Part shown: piece after piece, positions 46,993-60,019 of the stretch | Layout of the letters: each line of letters begins with the position of its first letter | Numbering within the stretch: the stretch's first letter is position 1 | Assembly: GCA_026122205.1 (NCBI GenBank) | Contig: JANCYU010000026.1 | Location: 1 to 64,000, forward strand | Direction of reading: 5' to 3' | Source: Galdieria yellowstonensis | Taxonomy: Eukaryota; Rhodophyta; Bangiophyceae; Galdieriales; Galdieriaceae | Length of the DNA: 64,000 nt | Notes under the pieces: model-generated | Seen by the model: only the letters and a program-made list of their open reading frames with translations | Told to the model about the DNA's origin: nothing | The model's database searches: none | Made by a program: the position numbers and the translations under genes

Positions 46993-47431
46993 TAATGTCG
47001 CTGAGAAACAGGGTGATATGGGAACACTGCAAGAAACAATGATCCATCAGCCTAATTTGGAGAGGCAAAGAAAGAATATTCATAATGCTATGAGTATATC
47101 TCTTTAATAAAGAAAATTGAGTGACTCAACCTTGAAGAAAATTACTTTCTGCGACAGTTTTTGCCTTGTGTCACCGATATTCTCAAGGCTCGATTATCTT
47201 GCACATTAGAAGCCCGTCTTCTTTGTAGTTTCTCTATGAAAGGATGAAAATTTAGAGCTTTGTTTTTACAATTTCACACTTTAAGACCAAAAAATTCCAA
47301 TTCTTAACCGAAACTACTTAAAATACGCGCTGTCGACTACAAATGGACGGGTCGCCCTGGATGCCACGTGGACACCTCGGGCGGCGGACCCTTCAATTGG
47401 ACGAGGAGTGGAAAAGTTTTGAAAGCAGCAA

Positions 47432-48466
47432 ATGTTGGCCCGGTTTTTTAAGTTTAAAGTTGTCGTTCTACTTACTCTACAAATTATTTTTGCTCTGTTA
47501 TGCTTCCTTATGGGCAATATAGAATTTTTCGACAAGAAACCCTACGTGCAGAAGCAAGCTATTCCGGCATACAGCTTTAGAAGCCTTCTTTCCCCGGAGT
47601 TTGACAAAGTCGACAACTTCAAGCTGCAAAGTTATGTTTTAAGTACTAGCAAAAGCGTTCCTCCATACTACTTTGTTGCATATGAGCCTTACATGGATAG
47701 CTTTGTTTCTTCTTCCATGTTGGAAACGGGGGTTTCTTTGATCAGTTCGTTCACCATATTTTTGACTGGCACTACACAAAGTTCAAAAAGAACAATATGT
47801 CAACGATACTACAGTCGATTGCTTAGTACTCGATGTCGGGATGAATTTTGGCTCATTTCCCTTATATGCAGCCTGTAAGAACTGCGAAGTCTATGGGTTC
47901 GAAGTCCAATCTTCTGTAATTTTCGCAGTTGCCTTATCTGTTCGACTGAATGACTTTGAACAGCGTCTCTATATGATTAGAAGGGCAGCCTCGAACGTCA
48001 GTGGTGTTTCCGTGAAACTTGGCTTTCTTTTCCAGAAAATAACCTTGGCGGTACACCTGTGGTGTATGATAACACCAGTGCTGGAGATGAGAGCGTTTTG
48101 GCTGTTCGAATAGATGAGGTGATACAGTACCCTTGTCACATAACCTTTGCAAAATTGGATATTGAGGGAAGCGAACATAGAGCATTGCACGGAATGAAGG
48201 TATTTCTACAGAACCATTTAGTCGATGGATCGGTAATAGAGATACAAGACGACGACCAGTCTAAACAATGGATAAGTGACATATATGATTGGGGTTATGT
48301 CTGCCTAAAAGTAACGGAATGTCAGTATCCTCTAAATTATTCGGCAGCACTTCAAACATTTCCCTTCATGACAACTAAAAAGAAAGCGTTGGAAAAGTCT
48401 CACGAGAACGACCAGAACTATTGGTGTGTGCCTGATTTTCGTAACAAAAAAGTTGTTCTTGATTAA
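47432..48466 (+). pseudogene. FkbM-type methyltransferase relic (copy 2)
   Basis: The most complete FkbM sequence in length but broken at least three times. An ATG at 47432 starts a signal anchor (VVVLLTLQIIFALLCFL), so the original was a Golgi-type membrane enzyme. The frame is lost at a run of five G near 47727, again near 47800, and a third time near 48030-48060. The pieces between give FDCLVLD-like and GMNFGSFPLYA SAM-binding motifs, YGFEVQSS, AVRIDEVIQY, LDIEGSEH and a C-terminal IEIQDDD part. It shows what the copy at 37.5-38.3 kb has lost at its N-terminus. Confidence 0.8.
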
Positions 48467-49900
48467 ATATCGATACATTATAAAGTATAAGCTTTATATC
48501 ACAACTCATTGTTCCACTAGAGTCATCGAGTTCGCATATCGTGGTACAATACATCAAGCTGTTCAAAATCTTCAAAAAATGAAAGCTCACTTATACGTGA
48601 ACTGCTGCATTGTCGCTCGTATACAAATAGTCATTCTCAATCCCACTGATAAAAATATAGCTTGTTTCTCAAAACCCCATGATTCAACAAAAGTAGTATT
48701 TCATTTTTCTCTGAACGATGAATTGAGAAGAGAAAGTTATACTTAAAAAATTTTCCTATCACTCCAATACGAAAGCACACCGGACGCCGAAGGCTTAACG
48801 CTATAGCAAAGCCAACTCTCCTGAGGATAGCGTTATAAATTAATCATGCTGGCAAAACGGATACTTGGGGTGAGATTTGAGTCTGCGAAAAGGAACTATA
48901 ATTAATGTTCTAGAGGTCGAGAAATTGTATGCGAACGCTCCAAGAGAGACACAGCAAACTGGCGTCCTCAAGTGTTACGACTTCGAAGTTACGTGATACT
49001 ATTTAACATCGTCTGTAAGAATCGTTTCAGCTACTTATTGCTAACGAAATCTTTTCGAACAATAGGTAAACGCTGGCTTGATAAAAGTTTGCTCAGCTAA
49101 CCTACTCCAGTGGATTGCACTATCGGTTGAAGATTTTGGAGTTATTACTCCAGTTACTAGTTTGGTTCCCAGCATGAAAAGAAACGATATGCATCAGTTC
49201 TAAAATTGAACAGACAGGTTTTCCGACGAGTCCGTTTCACTTTGAAGCGGCCTCTGGCTTGGACAACAAACGGTTCCAATCTTCAATTTAAAATAAAAAT
49301 CACAATGCCCCTTTCAAAAATTGTTGATTCCTTGTCAGAATTTCTTCGTCAGGATCCTTCACAGCGCATTTCTATCTGTTGCAAATGCACCTGGAACGTT
49401 CAAGCTGTTTGGTTGCAGTAGCAAAGCGATAAAAAGGACGAGCATGAAGTCTATTTGCTACTTCCAAATTTATATTGTATTAGGTGACATACCTTTAGCA
49501 ACTTAAACTGCGTATCTCATTTAGTATCATCCTTTGAACTATACCGCTAACTCGCTCTATCCGAGGCGAAAGAGCGAATGAGGATATTTATAGTAAATAA
49601 GGTTATACTGGAAGGATGGATTAAAAGAGTGAAGGAAGTTTGGTGAAAAAGAGAGGAAGAAAACTAACGAAGTTTCAACAAGAACACTACGCACCTTTTG
49701 TGAACGACGTTCGCAGATACTTTAGGCATCATACGATGCATCAGAATAAGTAGACATTCTTCTCTTACCTTTTGTGTTGTACATTTTACTCTAAAATCCT
49801 TGCATGCACTAGGATTGTTTCACGTCTAAAGAGGAAGACTGGACAAGAATTTGGATCGAAACCATTGTTGACGCCACATGAAGCGTGTCTCGCGGCAAGA
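48467..49900 (+). other. Non-coding block duplicated at 58.6-60.0 kb
   Basis: After the FkbM relic the sequence is recognisably the same, in direct orientation, as 58590-60010. Shared landmarks include GTGAACTGCTGCA near 48597 and 58708, CCAGTTACTAGTTTGGTTC near 49150 and its counterpart near 59265, and TGTTGACGCC near 49868 and 60001. No frame is conserved. It extends the middle GT13/FkbM module into an older direct duplication of the region before the DRG gene. Confidence 0.6.
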
Positions 49901-49904
49901 TGTG

Positions 49905-50665
49905 AGAATTTCACTGTTGCTGGCCTTGTGGCGTCCAAGACGATAAGAGTCAAACCACGTGACCTTGCTTCTGCAATAGCTTGTTTTCCTTTTCACTTTA
50001 CGCCTTTGCACCTCCTGTAATTCTAGGAAGATCAAAAAGCTTAAGCTTGGCACCCTTGTGAGAAATAACTTCAGGGATGCAAATCAGCGTAGTAAATGCA
50101 TATGAAGCAGCTTCCGATTCTGTGTTTGTCAACTTATGCAGTAACGTCGACTTTCCCGTGGAAGGAAACCCTAACCAGAATATAGCAACGAAAAATACGG
50201 AAGTTCGTAAAATTTACTTACAAGACCTAATCAAGCATCACCGGTTTTCGTGACATAGAATCCTTCGCTTCCACCGCTACCAAGCTACCTGCATAAACAA
50301 AAGTGGTGGCTAATATGCAAAAGACAAACTTAACTTTGGTGGCACTAACAACTCTTGATGATGCTTTGCTAGCTTGGCTTTCAAGAGTCCCTGAACGAAA
50401 GAACAACTTCAGTACGGGAGGCAGATGCTCATGGCTTTCCTACAAATCAACTGGCCTATAGTTGCCTTGGTCTTCTGTGTTCTAACAATTTCTGCTTCTA
50501 CTTCTTGGACTATTTGCAGTTATACTTCCGTATAAATACAATGAAGGATTCCAAAAGGTTCTAACTTTTGCAAAAACGGTCGACAAGCTTCAACCGGCGT
50601 CAACAACAGCTATTGTCCTTCCTATTCATTCGTATGTTCGTTCGGACCTGAAGTACTTCAAGGTA
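49905..50665 (-). pseudogene. Inverted 5' fragment of the DRG GTPase gene
   Basis: On the minus strand this matches the intact DRG gene from about 70 bp before its start through exon 5 as far as the KPATVKN codons. Recognisable parts include the E-rich RTQK segment (near 50500), GFPSTGKSTLL (near 50150) and FDLPRI (near 50030). The start codon position reads TTG (50586-50584), the G3 glycine of DLPG is replaced by Arg, indels interrupt the frame, and the TGS domain is missing. The neighbouring block is in direct orientation relative to its 59-60 kb counterpart, so this piece was inverted after or during duplication. Confidence 0.85.
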
Positions 50666-50689
50666 ACTTAGTAAACATGCATACTTGGC

Positions 50690-51010
50690 GACATGTTGGG
50701 CGACACCGATGCCATCTCACTAGCATTTAAGCTTGGCTTTTGCTGGGTTCGCTCCAGCAAGGTTTCAGAATCGGATTTGAAAGGATCACGTGAAGCATTT
50801 TCAAGGAAAGCCTTCTTTGATTTTCGAGGAAGAGGACCGCTTGTGTTTAGCTTTGGTTTAGACTGTAGCAACTGTTGAACTTTGCGTAATGGGCATGAAC
50901 GCGAGGTTCTTTCCAGCTCTAATTGCAGTGGTCTTCTTTCAACTATCTGATCTTCCGTTTGTAACGTTGCTATCGTCGCGAGCTCTTCTCACATTCCAGC
51001 ACGTTGCTTC
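50690..51010 (+). repeat. Fragment homologous to 40.96-41.24 kb
   Basis: The block with CTAGCATTTAAGCTTGGCT, GGATCACGTGAAGCATTTT and CAACTGTTGAACTTTGCG repeats the stretch downstream of the first GT13 gene in the same orientation, and the reverse of it near 54.99-55.21 kb. It is an isolated piece of the duplicated region inserted beside the DRG fragment. Confidence 0.65.
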
Positions 51011-51108
51011 AGAAATTCGCCAGAGTTCAACGAAGTTTTTAGAAGAAACAAAGGAGACAAAATAGAAAGCGACGAACCTATAGCAAAGCTAAGTGGAATG
51101 AAATATTT

Positions 51109-51690
<582 letters not shown>

Positions 51691-51691
51691 G

Positions 51692-52149
51692 TCATTTCAA
51701 GACTGTAACTGTTCTGTTTCCATTGAATATCTGATAATGACGTTGGTGTCTTTCCCGTTTTCGTATTTTGTCTCCTACTTTCATTTCACTTGCCATATGC
51801 ATAAACAAACCCACAAAAAACACTGAAGAATAATTCTCCATTTGTTTCCCACGGTTGGAGCTTCCGATTCCTATCCAACTCCCCATGATAATGATAAGTA
51901 TGTCCTTGATGTCACCAGACGTGGAATAAGTCAAAGTGGAATCGTCGATAGCGTTATATGAGTTGCGTGGGATATAAAGCACCCCAGTAAGGTGGCGTAA
52001 CAGAAATTTTTCAAATTGTGACACGTCTCATTTGATAAAGCAGTTTCATACGAGCAACTTCTCCTATAACCAGCCCAGCGACGATCATAAACAGCAAAGC
52101 CCGACAGGACAAATATACTGTGATTCAACAATATCAGATACCACCACAT
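51692..52149 (-). pseudogene. Possible decayed membrane-protein fragment
   Basis: Two overlapping minus frames. The upstream one (52149-51931) starts with ATG and a hydrophobic segment MWWYLILLNHSIFVLSGFAV. The downstream one (from about 52024) has a hydrophobic run DILIIIMGSWIGIG and a second, SSVFFVGLFMHMA, then a basic tail. The hydrophobic pattern suggests a multi-pass membrane protein interrupted by a frameshift near 51940-52000. I do not recognise the family. It lies just outside the inner edge of the right inverted arm. Confidence 0.3.
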
Positions 52150-54950
52150 TCTGAACCTGAAGAAGCGGAGTTTCTGCAGTAAATCTTTTCTTTCAAATTA
52201 AAGTTTTAGGATTAAGAGGTTCTGCAACCTTCCGACGACGCGATAAGCTATTTAGCTTGTAAAAGGTACTAACTACTCTCACTAACCATTTCTCAAACTT
52301 TTCACTACCGTGTGTCAAGTTTCCTCTGGACAACAAAATATTTTTTGAACTCTTGGCTGGAAGACCAAACATATGATTTATATGCTGGTATATATTGCGC
52401 TAGAGCCACTATGCATACAAATCAGTTGCAACCAAGGTCTCCTTTTATTTGATATTTTCCGTGTACACTGTTCAAATCCTATATGTGATCATTACATGCG
52501 TTACCACTGGACTGGCACTTTTCAAGGGTATGATGTTCTCCAACTGTCCCTTCAAACGTTTGAAATTTATAAAAATGATACTTGTACTTCTCAGCGTGCT
52601 ATTTACCAACAGTCATTCATCAGTTTGCTAGGAAACCATAGCGTACGCGGAAAAATTGCTTTTAAACACTTGCACTACCTCGAAAAGCTATATTCTATTA
52701 GAATCGACTAGAAGGGGATAGTCATTTCATATGTCACATTTTTTCAAACAAGTACTTGTTGCAACTTTGACTCTAGTACCAGAGTAGTTTCGAATCCTTT
52801 ACATACGTTGCCTTTGCTGCCTATCAACGTAATTGCGAGTGAACGAGAGACAGTTTGAAATGAAGATGTTCAAAGTTTCTTATGAATTTAGTGTCACGGA
52901 CACGTAGCAACCTTTCTATGGCCATATTTGAAGGATAATATGTAATGCCAATCCCTCCCCTATTAGGAATTCATAGGTTCTTTTATCGAAGGTTCTTCAT
53001 GGCATTTCGGTTTGAAACGTATGATGACTCTTTGGGGCTTTTTCTTGTCCAAGAAACACTTCAAGCTGAGTTTACGCGTGTGTGTACAGCCACCAACCTT
53101 GCTTTAAGGAGCGGCAAAGAATGTGTTCGATGTTGTTTGGGATGTTCAATTTTTCTGAAGCTGTCGCGTTGTCATACTTTTAAACTCTTTGAGTTTGCAA
53201 GTCGATTTTTTGCACTTCATAGATGCCAGAAGATAATTACGTCGTTCGCATGGTGCACTCGAACGTTATAGCCGTGTTCGTTGGATCAAAAGAACTTATG
53301 CGCTAACTTCAAATAAAAATGGCTTCTATGCTCATCTTACAAGAAAATTATCGGAGCAAACACATATCATCTTACTATCTTGCTTGACAGCGAGAGATTA
53401 GTTAAGCCTGAGTTTTCTGCCTGTTCCAACTGGAAAAAATTCTAGTTCTGCGGCAAAACCTCCTCAAGTTGTTCTATTGTAAGAAACGCTCATAATATTC
53501 GTTCTTTCTTTAGCTCTGAAGTTCAAACTGGGCAAACCATTGTTGTTGCTGCAAGTAAGACATAACATTAACCTCTTGCCAACTAGACGACTTGACCATG
53601 CAGAGTCTATACTTCGGTGTAGCCTTTTCGGAGCACTTGCTATTGCGTCTCAGTGATAATAGATCTGCAGGCTCACAAAATTCGTTGGATTTGGAGCTTT
53701 CGTTGGATGTTTACCGAGTCCTCTCCTTCAATTCTAAGGTTAAGAAGACAGAAGCCAGTTGAGTCTACTTTAAACTCGCCTTTTCTCCAACATATTGAAT
53801 TGCTCATATAAGTTTTTAGGTACGTATGTGTGTCATGCAGTAGACTTGTGTCAAACTGACAGCTAGCACTTGCATTTAAGATGACGTCTCTAGGTCGGAT
53901 GGCTCGTTGTTCATACGTGTACTGAAGTACTGAAGTAAAATAGTGTTGCTCGCTTTTATGTGAAGAATCATTTCCGGTAAATTACATGCAATTAGGTTGA
54001 GTTATTCTATCATGTTGCAGGTATCTCGAAAATAAAGAACAACGCCGTAGCCTTTATTTTCGGGTGTTATTTTTCACGCAAGATTTCGTCAATCTTGCTC
54101 TCGGGAAGAGGCTTTCAAGCTTCCCAGACTGCGTTAATACAATTAGCTGTCAGTTTTCACGACAGATGAGGTGCACTTTTCCTGAGAACTTTTGATTTTT
54201 ATCTTCCTACGTCACCTGGAGAAACTGTGTGGAGACCGCAAGAAGAGTTTTCATAAGCTAGCAGTGAATTGTGACTGGACTGCTCGAAAGGAAAAAAATG
54301 TTGAGTTTGTAGTGTTGTATATTCGTCTGTCGCAAACAATAACCTTTCTACTGTCACTCGTTTGCGTGGGTGCAGTTGAAGGAAAACATATGAGTGCAAA
54401 GTTTTCGTTCGTCTGAATGCGACATATATGCATCTGAAACGTAGTAGTACTTTTCTTCTCTTTTCACGGCGGAAATCAAAGCCTTGAGGCAAGGAAAGGA
54501 AAGGAAACTCTGTGATAAGTGGTGCTCTGTTTCTTTTTTTGAGTGAAAGGCAGTACGAGTTTGCTCTGGCAAAATTGTTGCTTTCCTTGTATGTCTGTTG
54601 AAGCAACATTGTTTATTTGCTTCGTTAAAGAGTTTTCTCAGGGCTGGTTCCGGTTGGTCATGAAGATTATTCTCATCTTTTTGAATAGTAAATTTGCAGT
54701 TGAAACTAATTCTGTAGAGATAGTGGAGACGCCAGTAACGATAAGAAAATGGAAGTTGACGTGGCACTATCTCATTTGGCAGAAAAAGGTAGCTGCAAGT
54801 TCGCTCGCGTTGTTGCAACTGTTGAAGTCCATTTATTCGGCTATATGCGTTACGGAAACTGCTAACTCTGTGGTCTTGCAAAAATCGTTGCAATGAATGG
54901 CTGCTGGCTTCCTGCTTTTGAATAATTAACACTGAGCGAATAGGCCTCGA
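52145..54950 (-). repeat. Long dispersed subtelomeric repeat, copy D
   Basis: Reverse-orientation copy of the element at 27.76-31.22 and 41.27-44.77 kb, truncated at its outer part: the segment corresponding to the last 0.7 kb of copy B is absent. The frames at 52449-52631 and 54192-54416 are conserved by descent, not as proteins. Confidence 0.7.
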
Positions 54951-55970
54951 AAGGAAAACAGCTATTATGTACTGAGAATAACTTAGCGTTCATGTCTTTT
55001 TCGCAAAGTTCAACAGTTACTGTAACCCAAACCTTAGCTGATCACAAATATACAGTTGAACAGACGAAGGTTTCCCTTCAAAGTACTTTATGTGATCCTT
55101 CAAGTCCCCTTTTCAAATCTTGTGGAAGCTAATCCAGCCAGAGCCAAGCGTGAATGCCAGAGAAGCATTAAGCGTTGAGCTAGCATAGGTATTTTCCAAC
55201 ATGTTCCTTGAATCTACTTGGATCTACTTGCGAAGCTGTTCTAACGAAAGTTTTAGAAACAAACAAAATCGCCACTTTCTTGTAAAACCCGATCTTCCTC
55301 GGAATGCAAAACTCGGAAGCTTACATTACCCATTACCGGCAGAAGAGGAGCACAGCATCGCCATTCGAGCAACTTTGCGGTATTGTGAGGTGAAAAGAGT
55401 AGAGAAATATTATAGCGCACAGGCAAATTATTTGGAAATAAAAAATGCTTGGAATTAAACACAGCTTCTTCATTGTAACTTTGTAGGAGGCGCGGCGCTT
55501 AGAACGTTTTCAAGCAGTGGAACATGAAGTAATTTGAAATTTTTAAAGAGCCCTCTCCCAAAAGCAATTTGTGGTTTGTAACTTAGAGTACTATGATAGA
55601 CATAATTCGCGCTGTCTTCTGTACTATTGTTGTGTCGTTGTGACTGTGCTTAAATGTCTGCTTTCAGATATGCAACTTGAACGGAGCTTTTAATTGGCGT
55701 TTCGAAAGTTTTCTACTTATCTCTTGCCATTGACGTGCGTGCCGACAGCAGTTTTTCGTTCCTTCCCTCAAACAGTTTGGATTCATAAGAATGACTCGTC
55801 ACGAGAAACACATTTCATGGTTCCCATCATCTGGTAGTACACAGTTGACTCTGCAGATGTTTGAAAGCTCCAAAATCATCAAAATGCAAGGTACCCACAT
55901 TGTCACATGGACGCGACATACAAAAAACCCTTCATTTGGAAAATAACACAGTGGATTCGCTAGAAATACA
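54951..55970. other. Non-coding part of the right inverted arm
   Basis: Matches 40.07-41.27 kb in reverse. An 85-codon plus frame (55201-55458) is open here, but its left-arm counterpart is not conserved as protein. Confidence 0.55.
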
Positions 55971-57350
55971 TTAACAGATAAGAGAAGGATCTAACTTTTG
56001 AGAAATAAAAGGTCCCGTTATACCGCTAAAATTTTGCGGATCGTAACATGTGGAGTAAACAAGCTCTTCATCTCTCGTATCATATTTCAACAGCTCGAAC
56101 TCCTTCCAGTTGACCTTTGAACCGTTGGATATCTTCACCGCGGCATAATTTAATTCCTTATAATGTAAAGGATTCTGACAAAAATATTTCACCGAATAAG
56201 GCTTATAGATGAAGATCTTACCTCATGCATGCCAAACTCTCCAATATGACGTGTACGTGAAATGCAGGGCTGTAAATTGTAACGCGGAATCATACCTAGC
56301 TGGAAGGTTTTCAATCAAATTAAAGAATGAAAAGGTTGCATGTACCACTCGAAAAAGTCTGACAGAATAATCCCAACCATCATTACAGCTCATAAAAATG
56401 TCCAAGTGATTCCAGACCTCTTCAAAGGTCTCTCTAGATATTAAATAGCCAAGAGACCCGAAATGTGGGGATATCTCCACTGCATTTAAGCTGCAAGTCG
56501 GATTTATACTACGACTGATGATTGTTAAAGTAATAAAAAATAAAATGAACTAAATACCCATTATAAAGATTCACATCATAAATAGGAATGCCCTTCTTTT
56601 GCAACTTTCTGCAAATTTCTATTAATGACAACCCAGTTGTGTAGAAGTCAGGGGAGACTATCAAGTCATCCTCCAATACGAGAATATGACTAAAGCAAGC
56701 ATGTGACTTCAGAGACTCGAACAAGTGATATAGAATCCACCTAGAAAATATCCTAAGAGAAAGCGAAAGTTAGTAAACCACTTACAGCCAGTGGACCTTC
56801 AAGCGAAAGTGAGGATGTATAGACTCTTCAAAATCAAAAGGGAAGAACAAAACAATTTTCGACTATAGGTTTTCAAAAGAACTACATAATAAAGAATTAA
56901 CACTGCGCTTACGTGGGAGAGACTAAAGTGATTGCACAACTCTGTTACACTCTGGTTCGTCGACGTCCGTGAAATAAATATAGGCGCGTCTTGGATCCCT
57001 TCAGCTTCAGAAAGCTTCTCCAAAGTTGTTTGTATGTACTGAACACGGTCACCAACTAGCAAAACTATGGGTATAGGATTTTCTCCGTTCTTTCCCGAAT
57101 GATATAAAGAGAGTTGCCTTTGGTTGTGTCGTCCCTTCGATATATCATACTTTAAATGGAAGTTTTCAAAATATTCATAGAACGAGTCATTAAGAGAATC
57201 AAAAACGGCAATAGAATGTGTCTCATCTCTGCTTCTAGGTTGAAAGGACTCTTTTTTAGTTACTAGTGAGTTGTATCGAAGAAAGAGAAAAGAACAAACG
57301 ATCAGTAGAAGTAGATAATAAGTCTTTGGGCTCTTTCGTAACCACGACAT
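55971..57350 (-). CDS. GT13 (GnT-I/POMGNT-like) glycosyltransferase, copy 2
   Basis: Six exons on the minus strand: 57350-56913, 56823-56786, 56740-56558, 56514-56346, 56299-56222 and 56174-55971, giving 369 residues. The first five exons have exactly the lengths of copy 1, and the last is one codon longer (EELVYS for EEFYS). All splice sites and the EDD, DGWD and CISRTRHIG motifs are kept, so both copies look functional. Differences are scattered replacements, for example SWLRKS for AWLRKS at the N-terminus and GRSIN for GGSIN after the third intron. An alternative in-frame ATG at 57380 would add ten residues. The gene diverges from a decayed FkbM copy, so only the glycosyltransferase of this module has survived. 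Confidence 0.85.
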
Positions 57351-57719
57351 AAAGTAAAACCGAAACAACAGAGCCAACAATTCGTCGTCAATTCCAGATT
57401 AAAGGGAAAACGTCCCTGGTCCGCTTGTATCATTGCAGAATACCAAGTGCTTCAATCCGGAAGAAGTGAAGTAGTCTTACAGTATGAATTTCGGCCAAAA
57501 TTTTAATTTTGTGTTCTTTTATGCAAAATCCAGCTCTCTTGAACATGCGAACCATTGCTCTTCATTCTGTCCTTACAAAAGAAGACAAATTTAGATTGCA
57601 TCTTGGGAAACTGCCCAATTCAGTGTCACAAGTTTCAAAACTTCAAATCTTACGCTACTTGAAGAACGTCTGTTGCCAGTTGAAAAAAAGCAAATGCAAA
57701 TAAACTACGGGGAGTCGAA

Positions 57720-58580
57720 TGGTTTCTTCGAGCCGGCAAGGAACAGGGCTGAAAAATTTTGAATTCACGCTCAAATTTTTCTGCCCTTTACGTCATTGTG
57801 TTGTGTGAGCATTCCATCGACAGCATTGTTCCTCCTGATATGACAGAATTAGGGGTTTTTATGACCAGTTTGTTCGCCATAAATTTGACTGGCACCATGC
57901 CAAACGCAAAGAGAACAGGTATATCGCGGTATTCCAATCGACTGTTTAGCACTCGATACTGAGATGAATTTGGCGCATTCACTTTTTATGCGACCAGCTA
58001 GAACTGTGAAGTCTCAGCGTTCGAGATTCAATCTTCTGTAATGCTTGCAGTTGCAACTGGTTCTAAGCTAAATAGTTTTCCGAAAACATCTTCAGTTGAT
58101 CAGAAAGGCAGTATCGAACATTAGTGGCACTTCGGTGACACTTGTTATTATCATCAATACCAAACTTGGTATACACCGATTGCGTATGACAAAACTAATG
58201 GTAGAAATGAAATTGTATTGACTCCTCGAGTAGAATGTATTTTACGATATCAGCGTCGTAAAAACTTTCCGAAAGTAGATGTTGAGGCAAGCGAGTGTAG
58301 AGTATCGGGAAATGAAGTCGTTTCTACAGAGGAATTTAACTGATGAGTTGTAACAGAGCCACGAGACGAAGATCAGTCTACGCAATGCATCACTGGCAAA
58401 TATGAATGGAGGCAACATCTGTATGAAAGTATAGAAATATCAGTATCCTTTAAATAATTCGAAAAACTAGAAACTTTCGGTTTTATGACAAAATAACGGT
58501 CAGCACGGGACAAGCCTAGCTACCATGGTAACTATTAGTCAATGCCTGGTATTTCTGATGAGAAAGTTTTCTATTGAGTG
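57720..58580 (+). pseudogene. FkbM-type methyltransferase relic (copy 3)
   Basis: The plus strand opposite the second GT13 gene holds the third FkbM copy. FSALYVIVLCEHSI (near 57779) matches the upstream reading of copy 1. Later pieces such as AYDKTNGRNEIVLTPRVE (near 58187) match the region around its frameshift and show the length lost there. Stops and shifts occur throughout, and the SAM-binding LDFGMNFG segment is destroyed (it reads through LSTRY then a stop). It is more decayed than copy 1 although both derive from the same duplicated module. Confidence 0.75.
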
Positions 58581-58585
58581 AATGC

Positions 58586-60019
58586 CAGTCATACTGCAAA
58601 ATATAGTTTTTTATCGCAGCTATACACAACTGATTCTACCCATGAGTCATCCATAAAAATTCTCGTTCATAATATATCAGGTTTTTCAAAATTCCGCATT
58701 ATCTATATGTGAACTGCTGCACTGTTTCTCTGACATTAATAGGGATTTCCCATATCCATCTCAGAAATCTAAGTTTCTCCAACGCCACGATTACAGAAGA
58801 GTCGGTCTTCCAGCTTTTCTCTAAACAATGTATGAAGAGGAGAACGTTATAATAAGCTGCAATGATTCTTACTATTCTCCACTGAAAAAATGTCAGGACG
58901 CCGCAAGATTTGACGCACACTACAAAGGCGACTTGCCTGTGGATAGCGTCAGCTGCTACTCAAGGCATCAGAACGATCGACTGCTGGGTTGGAACTCGAG
59001 CCCATAAGGGACTTCTACTTAGCGTTCTACAGGCCAAGCCTCTGACAGCGAACCCTTCAAGAGAAGACAAGGTACAGAATTACAGTTTGTCGACGTCCTC
59101 AAGGATAACCGCACTAACAAAGATGACTGCTTACGTGTAACTAACTAACAGTCTCTGTTCTCGTCAATTCGGCGCCCTATTGGTCCCACATTCTTGTTAG
59201 AAAAATATAGTTAACTCATCGGTTTCCACTGTTGGTTGAAGGTTTCTTGGACAACACTTCAGTTACTAGTTTGGTTCACAACATGGAACGAAACGACATG
59301 TTTCCGTTTTGAAATTATGCATCGGACAGCCTTTAAAGTGACTAGGGTTCACTTTGAAGTGGCTTCAGACAACAGACGGTTCCAATCTCCAATTTTTAAA
59401 AATGTTTGGAAGCCTCGTCATCAGTAACTCCAAAAATTATTTCTTGTGGATTACACAAATGCATTCCGTTGCAGCTGCATCTGCACTGCTCCCCAAGAAG
59501 GATAACCGAATAAATTGCACTGAAATACTGATAGAAGAGCCTGAACTTGTTAAAGAACTTGTAATACATTGGAGTTTTAGATAAAGGCAAGTGCTTCCAT
59601 TTCTCGTTCAACTAATATCATCATCCAATTTCTCATACTCACTTGCTCTACACGACGGCGTTGAGGACGTTTAAGACATTTGTAGGTAGTACGTTGGTGC
59701 TGAAAAGCTGGACTAAAAATAAATTTGAAGTAAGAGAGTGCAAGGAAACTAAGAAAGTTTCACCAACTTGACAATCATTAGCAAATTTAGCAGTGGCGAG
59801 AAAAAGTTTGGTAGTAGCCCGGACATTGCGCAAATTCTGTGATAAGTAGCAAGAGTATTCATCTAGTGTACATCAAAACAAAGAGTCTGTTCTCGCATGA
59901 TTTTTGCTATACATATCACTTTGCATACTATCCTTGTTTATTGCTTTAGCGAGGGGTATCTTGAGTCCGAACATAAATTGAATGGAATGGGAATAATTAT
60001 TGTTGACGCCGATTGAAGC
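58586..60019. other. Boundary between subtelomere and core; no gene
   Basis: A direct-orientation relative of 48467-49900. Frames at 58910-59140 and 59354-59584 are short and unassigned. The final part before 60020 should contain the DRG promoter. A degraded copy of that promoter region is also present, inverted, at about 50590-50665. Confidence 0.5.

Larger units (their letters stand above)
52145..58585 (-). repeat. Right arm of large inverted duplication
   Basis: Reverse-complement partner of 37475-44090. In order it holds repeat copy D, a non-coding stretch, the second GT13 gene on the minus strand, the shared promoter and a decayed FkbM copy on the plus strand. The 8-kb spacer between arms is not palindromic. 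Confidence 0.85.
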
